56,057 bases of DNA from the NCBI GenBank assembly GCA_910579865.1, contig CAJTXA010000021.1, positions 1 through 56,057 on the forward strand, read 5' to 3'. The stretch is from an uncultured Lachnospiraceae bacterium (GTDB lineage: Bacteria; Bacillota; Clostridia; Lachnospirales; Lachnospiraceae). The translations under genes were made by a program, and so were the position numbers. The notes under the pieces were generated by a model that saw nothing but the letters and a program-made list of their open reading frames with translations, was not told the origin of the DNA and ran no database searches. This document shows, in pieces, positions 16,137 to 24,818 of the stretch (positions within the stretch are counted from its first letter, which is position 1; every line of letters starts with the position of its first letter).

Positions 16137-16154
16137 AAAGAAAAAAGGTGTAGT

Positions 16155-16511
16155 ATGATAGAACAATTAGAATTATTAAAGAAACTGGTAGGAATGGAAG
16201 CAAGAGAGGAATTGCTTACTTTTGCTTTAGAGAGTACGAAAGAGATAGTAAAGAATTATTGTCATATCAAAATCATTCCAGAGGGACTTTCTTATACTGT
16301 AGTTCGTATGGCAGCGGATCTTTATCAAAATGAAATGGCCTCAAAGAAGGGGAGTATAAGAGAAGGAGTTGTTTCTTCTATTAAAATGGGAGATACTTCT
16401 ACCGAGTTTTCTTTTGATGCCTATAAACAGGAGCAGGAGTTCTTTCAAAAAGGGTTATTAAAGAATTATCGTTCTCAATTAAATCAGTATCGAAAGGTAA
16501 TAAGAAGATGA
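16155..16511 (+). CDS. Head-tail connector protein
   Basis: A 118-residue helical protein (EQLELLKKLVGMEAREELLTFALESTKEIVKNYCHI). Size, position after the capsid gene and a phage QLRG-like pattern fit a gp6/gp15-type head-tail adaptor. It overlaps the next gene by 4 bp. Confidence 0.7.
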   Translation: MIEQLELLKKLVGMEAREELLTFALESTKEIVKNYCHIKIIPEGLSYTVVRMAADLYQNEMASKKGSIREGVVSSIKMGDTSTEFSFDAYKQEQEFFQKGLLKNYRSQLNQYRKVIRR

Positions 16512-16894
16512 TAGCGGATGCAATCGAACAAGCGAAAAGGATGCAAAGAAAAATCTTGGAAGATAGTTATGATGGGATTTGCTTTATTTATGAGTATGCA
16601 AAAGAAAAAGATATAAATTCTGCTTTTACAGAAAGTAAGGAAGTATTAGTTTATGAAAAGGTTCCCTGTCATTTATCTTTTCAAAAAGTGTCTGCGGCAC
16701 AAGCGGCAGGCGGTACAGAAGAAATTGAACAAGTGATTAAACTTTTCCTTGCACCAGAACTTGATATTCGAGCTGGATCGAAAATTGTTGTGATACAGAA
16801 TAAGAAAACTACAGTTTACCAGCGAAGCGGTGTAGCAGCAGTATATTCTTCTCATCAGGAAGTGACTTTAGAATTATGGAAGAGGAGAGCATAA
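16508..16894 (+). CDS. Head closure / minor capsid protein
   Basis: A 128-residue, beta-rich protein (VLVYEKVPCHLSFQKVSAAQ ... LDIRAGSKIVVIQNKKT). This type occupies the head-completion slot in PBSX-like phages. Start and stop overlap its neighbours (ATGA and TAATG). Confidence 0.65.
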   Translation: MIADAIEQAKRMQRKILEDSYDGICFIYEYAKEKDINSAFTESKEVLVYEKVPCHLSFQKVSAAQAAGGTEEIEQVIKLFLAPELDIRAGSKIVVIQNKKTTVYQRSGVAAVYSSHQEVTLELWKRRA

Positions 16895-17499
16895 TGGGAA
16901 AAATGGGAACGTTTCAAATACAGGATTTTAAGAAGTTTCAAAAGGAATTGGAAGAGATAAAACAGGAAAGTTCTTCTTTTTTGGAAGGTTGTGCAAAGGA
17001 GTTAGCAGCTAGGTTGCTTACAGAGGTAGTGAAACGAACTCCAGTAGGAGAAGGCGTTTTTCAGGTAGTGAAAGGTCCTGATGGAAAAATTTCTAAATAT
17101 CAAAAAGGGAAGAAAAAAGGTGAAGTAAAATTGGAACGATTGCGTTCTGGTGGGGTACTTCGACGTGGATGGATTTCAAAAACACAGGGAGAGGCAGAAC
17201 AGAAAAGTGGGACTCCTTCAGCAAGAGAGGTGATAGAATATACGAACGGACTTGCAATAGAACATATGGGAGGAATGTATCGAATTGTGATTTGCAATGT
17301 AGTAGCATGGAGTAGTTATGTAGAGTATGGACATCGACAAAAACCAGGACAGTTTGTTCCTGTATTAGGAAAGAAACTGAAAAAGGCATGGGTACCAGGA
17401 GTTTTTATGTTGACCATTTCAGAACAGAAGTTACAAAAATTAACCCCTGCTCTTTTAGAGAAAAAAATAAAAAAATTTTTAGGAGATTCCTTATCATGA
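16894..17499 (+). CDS. HK97 gp10-like tail/neck protein
   Basis: A 201-residue protein. LLTEVVKRTPVGEG near residue 50 and AWSSYVEYGHRQKPGQF near the end of the core are the usual HK97-gp10 signatures. It acts at the neck or tail terminator during head-tail joining. The ATG at 16894 overlaps the previous stop. Confidence 0.8.
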   Translation: MGKMGTFQIQDFKKFQKELEEIKQESSSFLEGCAKELAARLLTEVVKRTPVGEGVFQVVKGPDGKISKYQKGKKKGEVKLERLRSGGVLRRGWISKTQGEAEQKSGTPSAREVIEYTNGLAIEHMGGMYRIVICNVVAWSSYVEYGHRQKPGQFVPVLGKKLKKAWVPGVFMLTISEQKLQKLTPALLEKKIKKFLGDSLS

Positions 17500-17978
17500 T
17501 CCAAGCGATCTTAACTGCGATTAGTATTTCTTTATATCAAACATTTGGAGAAGATTATGAAATTTATAAGGAAGAAGTGAAACAGGATTTAGAAGAACCC
17601 TGTTTTTTTATTTCTTGTTTACAGTCAACAAGAAAGCCACTTTTGGGGAATCGTTATCTCCAAATAAATCCATTTTGTATTCAGTATTTTCCAAAATCAA
17701 AAGAGAAAGGAAGAGAAGAGTGCGATAAGGTAGCAGAACAGATGTTTTGGTGCCTAGAATGGATTTCCATAGGGGACTTGATTTTGCGTGGGACACAGAT
17801 GTGGTATAAGGTAGATGAGGAAGAAGCAATTCTTCATTTTTTTGTCAATTATGATAATTTGCTTTGGAAGAAACAAGAAGAAGTAAAAATGGAAACTTAT
17901 CAAACAAAAATGAAACTGAAAGGTGGAACAGAATTTGGAACAAAAACAAGAAAAGGAAGTAAAGAAAGAAAACCTTAA
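17496..17978 (+). CDS. DUF6838-like minor tail protein
   Basis: A 160-residue protein (IYKEEVKQDLEEPCFFI ... NPFCIQYFP) of the type found between gp10-like and sheath genes in PBSX-like prophages. The ATG at 17496 overlaps the previous stop (ATGA). Its last 56 bp overlap the next gene. Confidence 0.7.
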   Translation: MIQAILTAISISLYQTFGEDYEIYKEEVKQDLEEPCFFISCLQSTRKPLLGNRYLQINPFCIQYFPKSKEKGREECDKVAEQMFWCLEWISIGDLILRGTQMWYKVDEEEAILHFFVNYDNLLWKKQEEVKMETYQTKMKLKGGTEFGTKTRKGSKERKP

Positions 17979-18144
17979 AGAACAAGAATGTTCAGTTACT
18001 TTTACAAAGGAACAGTTACTCACTTCGAAACGTTATAAAAATCAAAAAGACTTACTTTCAGCTATTTTAAAAGAACAAGGATCGTATACGATTCTTGAAG
18101 TAGAACAGAAGATAGAACATTATAGGAAACGGGAGGTGAAATAA
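17923..18144 (+). CDS. Small conserved phage protein before the sheath gene
   Basis: A 73-residue protein with a charged N-terminus and VTFTKEQLLTSKRYKNQKDL then ILEVEQKIEHY. It resembles a small protein commonly placed directly before tail sheath genes in Clostridia phages. Function unknown. It overlaps its upstream neighbour. Confidence 0.65.
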   Translation: MEQNLEQKQEKEVKKENLKEQECSVTFTKEQLLTSKRYKNQKDLLSAILKEQGSYTILEVEQKIEHYRKREVK

Positions 18145-18146
18145 AA

Positions 18147-19463
18147 ATGGCTTTAGGAGGAGGAACTTTTCTTGTTCAAAATAAAAAATTGCCAGGAGCT
18201 TATATTAATTTTGTTTCGGCAGCAACTGCTTCTGCAACTCTTTCCGATCGAGGAATTGCCACAATGCCTTTGATATTGGATTGGGGGATAGATGGAGAGA
18301 TTTTTGAAGTAACAAATGGAGATTTTCAAAAAAATAGCCAAGAAATTTTTGGATATGCTTATACACATCCAAAATTAAAAGGATTACGAGATTTATTTAA
18401 AAATCTAAAAACATTATATGCATACAAGCTGACTTCTGGAGGAACAAAAGCAAATAATAATTTTGCAGAAGCAACTTATACTGGGGAAAGAGGAAATGAT
18501 TTAAAAATAGTAGTACAGGTCAACACAGATGATATTTCTTTATTTGATGTAAAAACTTTATTAGACATGGTAGTAGTGGATGAACAAACCGTAGCGAATA
18601 TATCAGAATTAGTAGATAATTCCTTTGTGAAATGGAAAAAAGGAAGTGTATTACGAGCAACAGCCGCTACCCCTTTGACTGGTGGTACAAATGGAACAGT
18701 AGATGGAGCAGCACATCAGGCCTATTTAGATAAAATTGAATCCTATGTTTATAATACAATGGGAGTGGCAATAACAGATGAGGTAACAAAATCCTTATAC
18801 ATAGCGTTTAACAAACGATTACGTGATGAGATGGGAATTAAGTTTCAATTAGTATTATTTGGTTGTAAAAAGCCAGATTATTATGGGGTAATTAATATTA
18901 AGAATTCCATTATAGAACCAGATGAACTTTGGAATGAAGCTAGTTTGGTGTATTGGGTAACAGGTGTGCAGGCAGGATGTGCAGTGAATAAATCGGTTCA
19001 AAATCGAATCTATGATGGAGAATTTCAGGTTCATACAGATTTCAAACAAACCGAGTTGGAACAGGCAATTCAAGCAGGAGAATTTACCTTTCATAAAGTC
19101 GGAACAGAGATTCGTGTTCTAGAAGATGTGAATAGTATGGTAACAACAACAGAGGAACTAGGAGAAGTATTTAAAGACAATCAAACGGTACGAGTTATTG
19201 ATCAGATTGGAAATGATATTGCAGTACTTTTTAATACGAAGTACTTAGGAATTGTGTCAAATAATAAATCTGGTAGAATTTCTTTTTGGGCAGATATTGT
19301 AGCATATTATCGTCAATTAGAACAGATTTCTGCAATTGAGGAATTTAACGAAAAAGAAATAATTGTAGAACAAGGAGCAACAAAGAAATCTGTTGTAGTA
19401 AGTGGGTACATTACAGTAGTAAATACTATGAGTAAGTTATATATGGTTTGTACCATAGGTTAA
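18147..19463 (+). CDS. xkdK: Contractile tail sheath protein
   Basis: A 438-residue protein. MALGGGTFLVQNKKLPGAYI at the start and EIIVEQGATKKSVVVSGYI near the end are characteristic of XkdK-type sheaths. It forms the contractile outer tube and makes this a myovirus-type prophage. GGGAGGTG lies upstream. Confidence 0.92.
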   Translation: MALGGGTFLVQNKKLPGAYINFVSAATASATLSDRGIATMPLILDWGIDGEIFEVTNGDFQKNSQEIFGYAYTHPKLKGLRDLFKNLKTLYAYKLTSGGTKANNNFAEATYTGERGNDLKIVVQVNTDDISLFDVKTLLDMVVVDEQTVANISELVDNSFVKWKKGSVLRATAATPLTGGTNGTVDGAAHQAYLDKIESYVYNTMGVAITDEVTKSLYIAFNKRLRDEMGIKFQLVLFGCKKPDYYGVINIKNSIIEPDELWNEASLVYWVTGVQAGCAVNKSVQNRIYDGEFQVHTDFKQTELEQAIQAGEFTFHKVGTEIRVLEDVNSMVTTTEELGEVFKDNQTVRVIDQIGNDIAVLFNTKYLGIVSNNKSGRISFWADIVAYYRQLEQISAIEEFNEKEIIVEQGATKKSVVVSGYITVVNTMSKLYMVCTIG

Positions 19464-19480
19464 AGAGGGAGAGAGTGTAT

Positions 19481-19963
19481 ATGAATGAAAATCCGATTAT
19501 GATTGCAAATGATGCAGTTTATGGTAGTACCGCAGAGTGCTTTATTACAATAGAAGGACAACGTTTTAACTTTATGAGTATGACAGAGTTTGAGAGTAAT
19601 TGGGATGTAAAGATAACTGAGGTACCAATTTTGGGGAAAGTTGGAATGGGACATAAGGCAGCAGGTGGAAAAGGGACATGGAAAGGAAAAGCACACTATA
19701 ATCAATCTCATTTTCGGCGAATGGCAGATACCTATCAAAAGACAGGTAGGATGCCATATTTTGAGATTCAAGTCAGTAATGAAGATCCTACCAGTTCAGC
19801 TGGAAGGCAAACGATCATTCATCGAGGATGCTTATGTGAAAAATTTACATTAGCAAAATTACAAGCAGGAGAAGATTTATTGGATGAAGAATTGTCTGGT
19901 ACATTTGAAACTTGGGATATGCCAGAACAATTTACCGAATTAGAAGGTATATTAGCAAATTGA
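19481..19963 (+). CDS. xkdM: Tail tube protein
   Basis: A 160-residue protein matching XkdM-type tubes (NDAVYGSTAECFITIEGQR ... LSGTFETWDMPEQF). It polymerises inside the sheath. The ATG at 19481 follows AGAGGGAGAGAG. Confidence 0.88.
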   Translation: MNENPIMIANDAVYGSTAECFITIEGQRFNFMSMTEFESNWDVKITEVPILGKVGMGHKAAGGKGTWKGKAHYNQSHFRRMADTYQKTGRMPYFEIQVSNEDPTSSAGRQTIIHRGCLCEKFTLAKLQAGEDLLDEELSGTFETWDMPEQFTELEGILAN

Positions 19964-19987
19964 TAACAAAAAAGGAGAGGTATTGAT

Positions 19988-20419
19988 ATGTCAAAATTTA
20001 GTCAATTTATGAAAGCAAATAAAATCGAAAAGAAAAATGCGTGCTATGCGGTTACAAAGTCGTTATGTGACAAAGACGGGAATCCTCTTAATTGGGAGTT
20101 TCAGCACATTACATCAAAAGAAAATGAAACACTTCGAGATGAATGTATTATCGAGGTACCAATAACAGGAAAACCACATCAGTACCGTCAAAAGTTACAA
20201 TCTGGAAAATATATTCAGAAGATGATTGTGGCTTCGATTGTTGTACCTAATTTATTTGATGAAGAATTACAAGATTCTTATGGTGTAAAGAAGCCAGAAG
20301 ATTTATTAATGGCAATGGTAGATGATCCTGGTGAATACAATGAACTTGCTGTTTTTGTTCAACAGTTCCAGGGATTTGATTTATCTTTTGAAGAAAAGGT
20401 GAATGAAGCAAAAAACTGA
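19988..20419 (+). CDS. xkdN: Tail assembly chaperone, short (0-frame) form
   Basis: A 143-residue XkdN-like protein (KFSQFMKANKIEKKNACYAV ... FVQQFQGFDLSFEEKV). It coats the tape measure during tail assembly. The gene ends in GCA AAA AAC TGA, which contains the slippery heptamer A AAA AAC. A -1 shift there yields a longer G-T type protein of about 205 residues that ends at 20604. Confidence 0.85.
   Translation: MSKFSQFMKANKIEKKNACYAVTKSLCDKDGNPLNWEFQHITSKENETLRDECIIEVPITGKPHQYRQKLQSGKYIQKMIVASIVVPNLFDEELQDSYGVKKPEDLLMAMVDDPGEYNELAVFVQQFQGFDLSFEEKVNEAKN
20410..20416 (+). promoter_or_regulatory. -1 ribosomal frameshift site (A AAA AAC)
   Basis: The heptamer A AAA AAC directly precedes the 0-frame stop TGA. 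The -1 frame stays open for 62 codons and reads a sensible protein. This matches the conserved frameshift between the two tail-chaperone genes of long-tailed phages. Confidence 0.8.
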
Positions 20420-20604
20420 TTGAGGAAGGGGATTGGGAAGCAAATTTTGCTTACTATGCCCTTCTAAAGTTACATATTTTACCTTCCGCTTTTTTAGCCA
20501 TGCAAGAACAAGAAAAAGCATTTGTAGTAGCTTCTATTCAAAAGAAGATAGAGGAAGATAAGAAGAAAGAAAAAGAGATAGAGAAAAAGAGGAAAGGAAA
20601 ATAG
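20416..20604 (+). CDS. Tail assembly chaperone extension (-1 frame)
   Basis: The -1 frame after the slippery site reads LIEEGDWEANFAYYALLKLH, then a helical, very Lys/Glu-rich tail, and stops at TAG 20602-20604. It lacks its own start and ribosome site and ends 12 bp before the tape measure gene. It is the T-like half that would recruit the tape measure to the tube. Confidence 0.75.
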   Translation: MIEEGDWEANFAYYALLKLHILPSAFLAMQEQEKAFVVASIQKKIEEDKKKEKEIEKKRKGK

Positions 20605-20616
20605 GAGGGTTACGAT

Positions 20617-23616
20617 ATGGCAACGATTCAGACAGCGATTCAATTACAAGATAATTTTACAGAGGTTTTTTATCGAGTGATCGAGGCAGTCAATTTAGGT
20701 TTTGTAGCAATGGAAGAATTGCAACAAAGTATAAGTAGTCCTGTAGATATGACTTCAATGGAAGTAGCAAGAAATTCGATTCATAGGGCAGCTGCTGCTG
20801 TACAAGAGCTGAATGAATCGTTACAACATACAAATCAATTAGAAGTTTCTTCTCCTGTCATTTCTTCTGTTTCTGAGAAAAGTTATGGTGGAGAGGAAAG
20901 CTTTACTAATACAGGAGTGGAACAGTTTCAACAAGAATTAACGAGTGTTCATACTATACTCCATCAAATAAGTATGCAACAGGATCAGATTACAAGAAGA
21001 GCAAATGAGATGGAATTATTATCTCCACAAGCGTCTTATGAGATTCAAAGTGTAGAAAACCAAGTACATCAGTTACGAAGTCAAATAGAGCAAGTAGAAG
21101 CAAATTCTCTTACAATTGGTACAGAGGAAAGTAATCAAGCATTGGAACGTTTACAATTACAGATGAATCGAATTCATGAAGAACAAAAACAGCTTCAGCT
21201 TACCATGCAAGGAACGGATGTCAGTGCTATTAATCAGGCTTACTTACAATTGTCTCAGACATTGGACGAAGTAGAGCGTTCGGTTCAGGAAAGTTTTTCT
21301 CAACCTGTAGATCTTCCTATTTCACCAGTAGAGGTGCCAATTACTTGGAAAACAGAAAATTTAGAAGTGTTTACTGGAACAGGAGTGGAACGATTTCAAC
21401 AGGAAGTACAAAGTATCAATGGGATGTTACAGCAATTGAGTAGTATACAAAATACTATTGCAAGACAGGCATATAACACAAATATTCTGCCACCAGAAGC
21501 CTTTCAGGATCTTAATCGGATGGCAGTTCGAATTGATCAGATTAAAAATCAAATTCAACAAATTGAAAATAATTCATTTAATATAGGAACAACTACTGCA
21601 AATTCGGAACTAGAGCAGTTACGGGGACAATTAAATCAAGCAATTTCGGCACAACAAAGTTTAAATGGTGCAATAGAACAAATGGACATTTCTGCTGCTA
21701 ATAGCTCTTATTTGCGATTATCACAAATCATTAATGGTACAGAACAGTATATTCGAGATAATGTAAATGAGCAAGGAAGATTTAATCAGGAGATTCGTGA
21801 AAGTATCAACCATGCTGATTCTCTAGGGAGTGTAATAAGAAGTGCAATTGCAGCATATGCGACAGTGCAGACTATGGGAAGGATTATAAACTTGTCAGAT
21901 ACTATGACACAAACCTCTGCTCGTCTTGATTTGATTGTGGATGATGGTGGTAGTGTTGAAGAGCTACAAAATAAAATTTTTATTTCTGCACAAAATGCAA
22001 GAGGCTCCTATATGACAACTGCTGATGCAGTATCTAAGTTGGGTATGCAGGCTTCACAAGCATTTAATTCGAATGATGAACTAATTGCATTTACAGAGTT
22101 GCTGAATAAGTCATTTGTAAATGCTGGAACTTCTGCTCAAGGAGTAGATTCTGTTATGTTACAGCTTACACAGGCAATGGCATCAGGAAAGTTGCAAGGA
22201 GAAGAACTAAATGCTGTTTTAGATAATGCAGCCCCTATTGTACAGAATATTCAGAAGTATTTGGAAGAAGTACAAAATATTGATGCAAGTAATATTAAGG
22301 AATTGGCATCAGAAGGTGTCATTACTGCTGATGTTGTAAAAAATGCAATATTTTATGCTGCTGCTGATATTAATGAAAAATTTGAATCTATGCCTATGAC
22401 TTGGGGACAGATTTGGCAGTCAATGCAAAATACAGCGTTGATTGCATTTCAGCCTGTCCTCAAAAGACTGAACGACATTGCAAATAGTCAAGCATGTCAG
22501 ACTTTTGTAAATGGTGCAAATCAAGCAATGGGAATCCTTGCTGACATTGTTCTGGATATTTTTGATTTGATTGCAACAATAGGTAGTTTTATAGTGGATA
22601 ATTGGTCAATTATCAGTCCTATAATTTATGGAGTGGCAGCAGCTTTGGCTGTATATTATGGCTGGCAAATGCTTTGTGCAGGTGCAGCAGCTGTTCGGGC
22701 AGCAAAAGAGGCTGTTTTATCTGCAATTGTATCTGCGAATCCGACTATGAAAGTTGTATTGGCAATGATAGCCTTGATTACTGTCATTTTTGTTGTTTGT
22801 AATGCGATTGCCAAGATGACAGGGATTGCAAATTCAGGATTTGGGGTTATGACTGGTGGGCTTAATGTCGTGCTTCAGTTTTTTAAGAATTTGTTTTTTA
22901 CTGTAAAAAATATTGCGTTCGGTATTGGAAATGCAATTGCTGCTTTGGCAAGCAATATAATGACAGCTTTTTATAATGCAATTCGTTCTGTGCAATCTTG
23001 GTTTTATGATCTTCTTTCTGATGCACTAACCGTGGTAGGTAAAATTTGTGAGGCATTAAATCGATTACCATTTGTGAATTTTGATTATTCTGGTATTTCT
23101 TCAAAAGCAGAGCAGTATGCAGCAAAGGCAATAGAGTTTTCGCAGGATAAAAAGGATTATAAAAATATTGAAGATGCATTTCAAAAAGGCTTTAATACTT
23201 ATGACGTTTTTCAAGATGGTTGGGTTTCTGATGCATTTCAAAAGGGTGCTGATTGGGGCGATGGGGTTGCAGAGGAAATCTCAAAAATTTTTAATTTTTC
23301 TAAAGATTTGGATGATACTATTTTTCCAGAAGATTATACCAATCTTTTAAATGATACCAATTCTTTGTTATCTGGAATTGGAGATACTACAAAAGGAATT
23401 TCAGATTCTTTGGATATAACAGAGGAAGATCTAAAATATATGAGAGATTTGGCGGAACGAGAAACCATTAATCATGTCACTATGACAGATATTAAAATTG
23501 AAATGGGTGGTGTTACAAATCATGTCAATAGTGAGATAGATTTAGATGGTATGGTGAATCATTTGACAGAAGCGTTAGAGACGCAGATTGCTATTAGTGC
23601 TGAGGGCATACATTAA
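20617..23616 (+). CDS. Tape measure protein
   Basis: A 999-residue protein. The N-terminal 390 residues contain two tandem copies (about 95-230 and 247-385) of a coiled-coil unit beginning FTNTGVEQFQQE / FTGTGVERFQQE. A tape-measure core follows (LGSVIRSAIAAYATVQTMGR ... LDNAAPIVQNIQKYLEE ... KFESMPMTWGQIWQ). Hydrophobic segments are at about 650-760. It sets tail length. Two places in this gene correspond to spacers of the mini CRISPR array at 26113: bases 22374-22403 and 23544-23573. Confidence 0.88.
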   Translation: MATIQTAIQLQDNFTEVFYRVIEAVNLGFVAMEELQQSISSPVDMTSMEVARNSIHRAAAAVQELNESLQHTNQLEVSSPVISSVSEKSYGGEESFTNTGVEQFQQELTSVHTILHQISMQQDQITRRANEMELLSPQASYEIQSVENQVHQLRSQIEQVEANSLTIGTEESNQALERLQLQMNRIHEEQKQLQLTMQGTDVSAINQAYLQLSQTLDEVERSVQESFSQPVDLPISPVEVPITWKTENLEVFTGTGVERFQQEVQSINGMLQQLSSIQNTIARQAYNTNILPPEAFQDLNRMAVRIDQIKNQIQQIENNSFNIGTTTANSELEQLRGQLNQAISAQQSLNGAIEQMDISAANSSYLRLSQIINGTEQYIRDNVNEQGRFNQEIRESINHADSLGSVIRSAIAAYATVQTMGRIINLSDTMTQTSARLDLIVDDGGSVEELQNKIFISAQNARGSYMTTADAVSKLGMQASQAFNSNDELIAFTELLNKSFVNAGTSAQGVDSVMLQLTQAMASGKLQGEELNAVLDNAAPIVQNIQKYLEEVQNIDASNIKELASEGVITADVVKNAIFYAAADINEKFESMPMTWGQIWQSMQNTALIAFQPVLKRLNDIANSQACQTFVNGANQAMGILADIVLDIFDLIATIGSFIVDNWSIISPIIYGVAAALAVYYGWQMLCAGAAAVRAAKEAVLSAIVSANPTMKVVLAMIALITVIFVVCNAIAKMTGIANSGFGVMTGGLNVVLQFFKNLFFTVKNIAFGIGNAIAALASNIMTAFYNAIRSVQSWFYDLLSDALTVVGKICEALNRLPFVNFDYSGISSKAEQYAAKAIEFSQDKKDYKNIEDAFQKGFNTYDVFQDGWVSDAFQKGADWGDGVAEEISKIFNFSKDLDDTIFPEDYTNLLNDTNSLLSGIGDTTKGISDSLDITEEDLKYMRDLAERETINHVTMTDIKIEMGGVTNHVNSEIDLDGMVNHLTEALETQIAISAEGIH

Positions 23617-23733
23617 GGGATACTCTTTTTATTTAGTTATAATTTGTTACTATATTGGCAACTTGTCTGATAAATTGACTATCATAGTAGACTAAATTAG
23701 TCTTAAAAATTTGAAGAAATTTGGAAAAAGGGG

Positions 23734-23782
23734 TTGACTTTTGAGTTCCAATAGTATATAGTATACTTATGGTACTCAAAAG
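23734..23782 (+). promoter_or_regulatory. Promoter with flanking operator (RHH module 1)
   Basis: TTGACT (23734-23739) and TATAGT (23757-23762) are 17 bp apart. Inverted arms CTTTTGAGTTCC (23738-23749) and GGTACTCAAAAG (23771-23782) bracket the -10 box. This fits autorepression by the ribbon-helix-helix protein encoded just downstream. Confidence 0.8.
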
Positions 23783-23794
23783 TGAGGTGATGAA

Positions 23795-23971
23795 ATGAGT
23801 GCTCAAAAGAAAAAAATGGGTAGACCTGTTATTGGAGAGGTCAAATCTAATGATGTAAAAGTTAGATTAGATGATACTACACATAAACTTCTTCTTAAAT
23901 ATTGTGAGGAACATGATATTACTAAGGCGGAAGCAATTAGACAGGGAATCCATTTGTTGTTAAAAAAATAG
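23795..23971 (+). CDS. Ribbon-helix-helix repressor (module 1)
   Basis: A 58-residue protein: MGRPVIGEVKSNDVKVRLDD, then TTHKLLLKYCEEHDITKAEA. This is the CopG/Arc pattern, with a basic strand followed by two helices. AGTGAGGTG lies upstream. It probably binds the inverted repeat in its own promoter and controls the antirepressor fragment that follows. A hairpin with CCACCCTGAC follows the stop. Confidence 0.75.
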   Translation: MSAQKKKMGRPVIGEVKSNDVKVRLDDTTHKLLLKYCEEHDITKAEAIRQGIHLLLKK

Positions 23972-24091
23972 AGTGTCGCCACCCTGACAAAGTTGCAAAC
24001 ACCCTATATCCCACCAAATGAGGATTGCAAATATTATATCATGCGATTCTCTATTTGGCAAATGATTTTTGACTAAATGGAGGTTTTTTAT

Positions 24092-24367
24092 ATGAATGAA
24101 TTAAAGGTTATTGAGAACGAGATTGTTCCAGTTTATGTGACGGATACAGGTGAAAAAATTGTAAATGGAAGAGAACTTCATAAGGTATTGCAGAGCAAAC
24201 AAGATTTTTCTACATGGGTAAAGGTTAGACTTAAAGAGTGTGATGCAGAAGAAAAGGTTGATTATGATCGCTTCCATAAAAAAATGGAAGCCAATAATGC
24301 TACTATGATTGAATATATTATCCAATTAGATACTGCTAAGGAAATGGCAATGCTTGAGCAGTCGTAG
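24092..24367 (+). pseudogene. Truncated antirepressor (AntA-type N-terminal domain)
   Basis: Ninety-one residues of an AntA/AntB-like domain (ELKVIENEIVPVYVTDTGEK ... YIIQLDTAKEMAMLE), about 65-70% similar to the intact copies at 3937 and 24819. The reading frame runs into a 36-bp CRISPR repeat that supplies the stop (CAG TCG TAG). The rest of the gene is missing. A truncated Ant domain could still be made. Confidence 0.75.
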
Positions 24368-24396
24368 TTCCCCTATATCTTTTGGCATGGTATAAT
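24361..24396 (+). CRISPR. Solitary type II-C-like CRISPR repeat
   Basis: A single 36-bp repeat, GTCGTAGTTCCCC...GGCATGGTATAAT, differing at two positions from the repeats at 26113. No second repeat follows. It lies directly after the truncated antirepressor frame and would be transcribed from the module 1 promoter. The end TGGTATAAT is an extended -10 motif. It could be a spent array or an RNA decoy. Confidence 0.75.
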
Positions 24397-24449
24397 AAAT
24401 ATATTATGTTTATTTCTGGAAAAAAGTTGAGGAAATTTTGAAAAAGGTA

Positions 24450-24492
24450 TTGACTTATGCCTAGATATATGTTAAATTATGTCTAGGCATAA
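24450..24492 (+). promoter_or_regulatory. Promoter with perfect inverted repeat (RHH module 2)
   Basis: TTGACT (24450-24455) and TAAATT (24473-24478) are 17 bp apart. The arms TTATGCCTAGA (24455-24465) and TCTAGGCATAA (24482-24492) are an 11-bp perfect inverted repeat around the -10. The geometry is the same as in module 1, with a different sequence. Confidence 0.82.
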
Positions 24493-24509
24493 AAAGGAGG
24501 TGAAAAAAG

Positions 24510-24695
24510 GTGTCACCAAGAACAGGTAGACCAATTGTAGGAAATGAACCAAAAAATAAGCAGATTGCATTAAGAGTCACTGAAACAACAGTAAGGAAAT
24601 TTGATGAATGTTCTGTTATTACAGGTAAAACGAAAACAGAATTACTTGAAAATTGGATTGATGTTCTACATGATAGTCTAATGCAAAAGAAATAG
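24510..24695 (+). CDS. Ribbon-helix-helix repressor (module 2)
   Basis: A 61-residue protein that starts at GTG 24510 after AGGAGGTG. It has GRPIVGNEPKNKQIALRVTE then FDECSVITGKTKTELLENWI, an RHH pattern paralogous to the protein at 23795. The stop is followed by a hairpin, AGCGTTTTCGCCCTGA...AAACGCT, also found in related form after module 1. Confidence 0.75.
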   Translation: MSPRTGRPIVGNEPKNKQIALRVTETTVRKFDECSVITGKTKTELLENWIDVLHDSLMQKK

Positions 24696-24818
24696 AGCGT
24701 TTTCGCCCTGAGAAAGCAAACGCTCTATCGTTTAGTATCAGAAGTTTCCCACTGATAAATTTATTATATCAGAATGGGGAGCTTCTTTCAAGGACTATTT
24801 TTTGAAAGGAGTTTTTTT

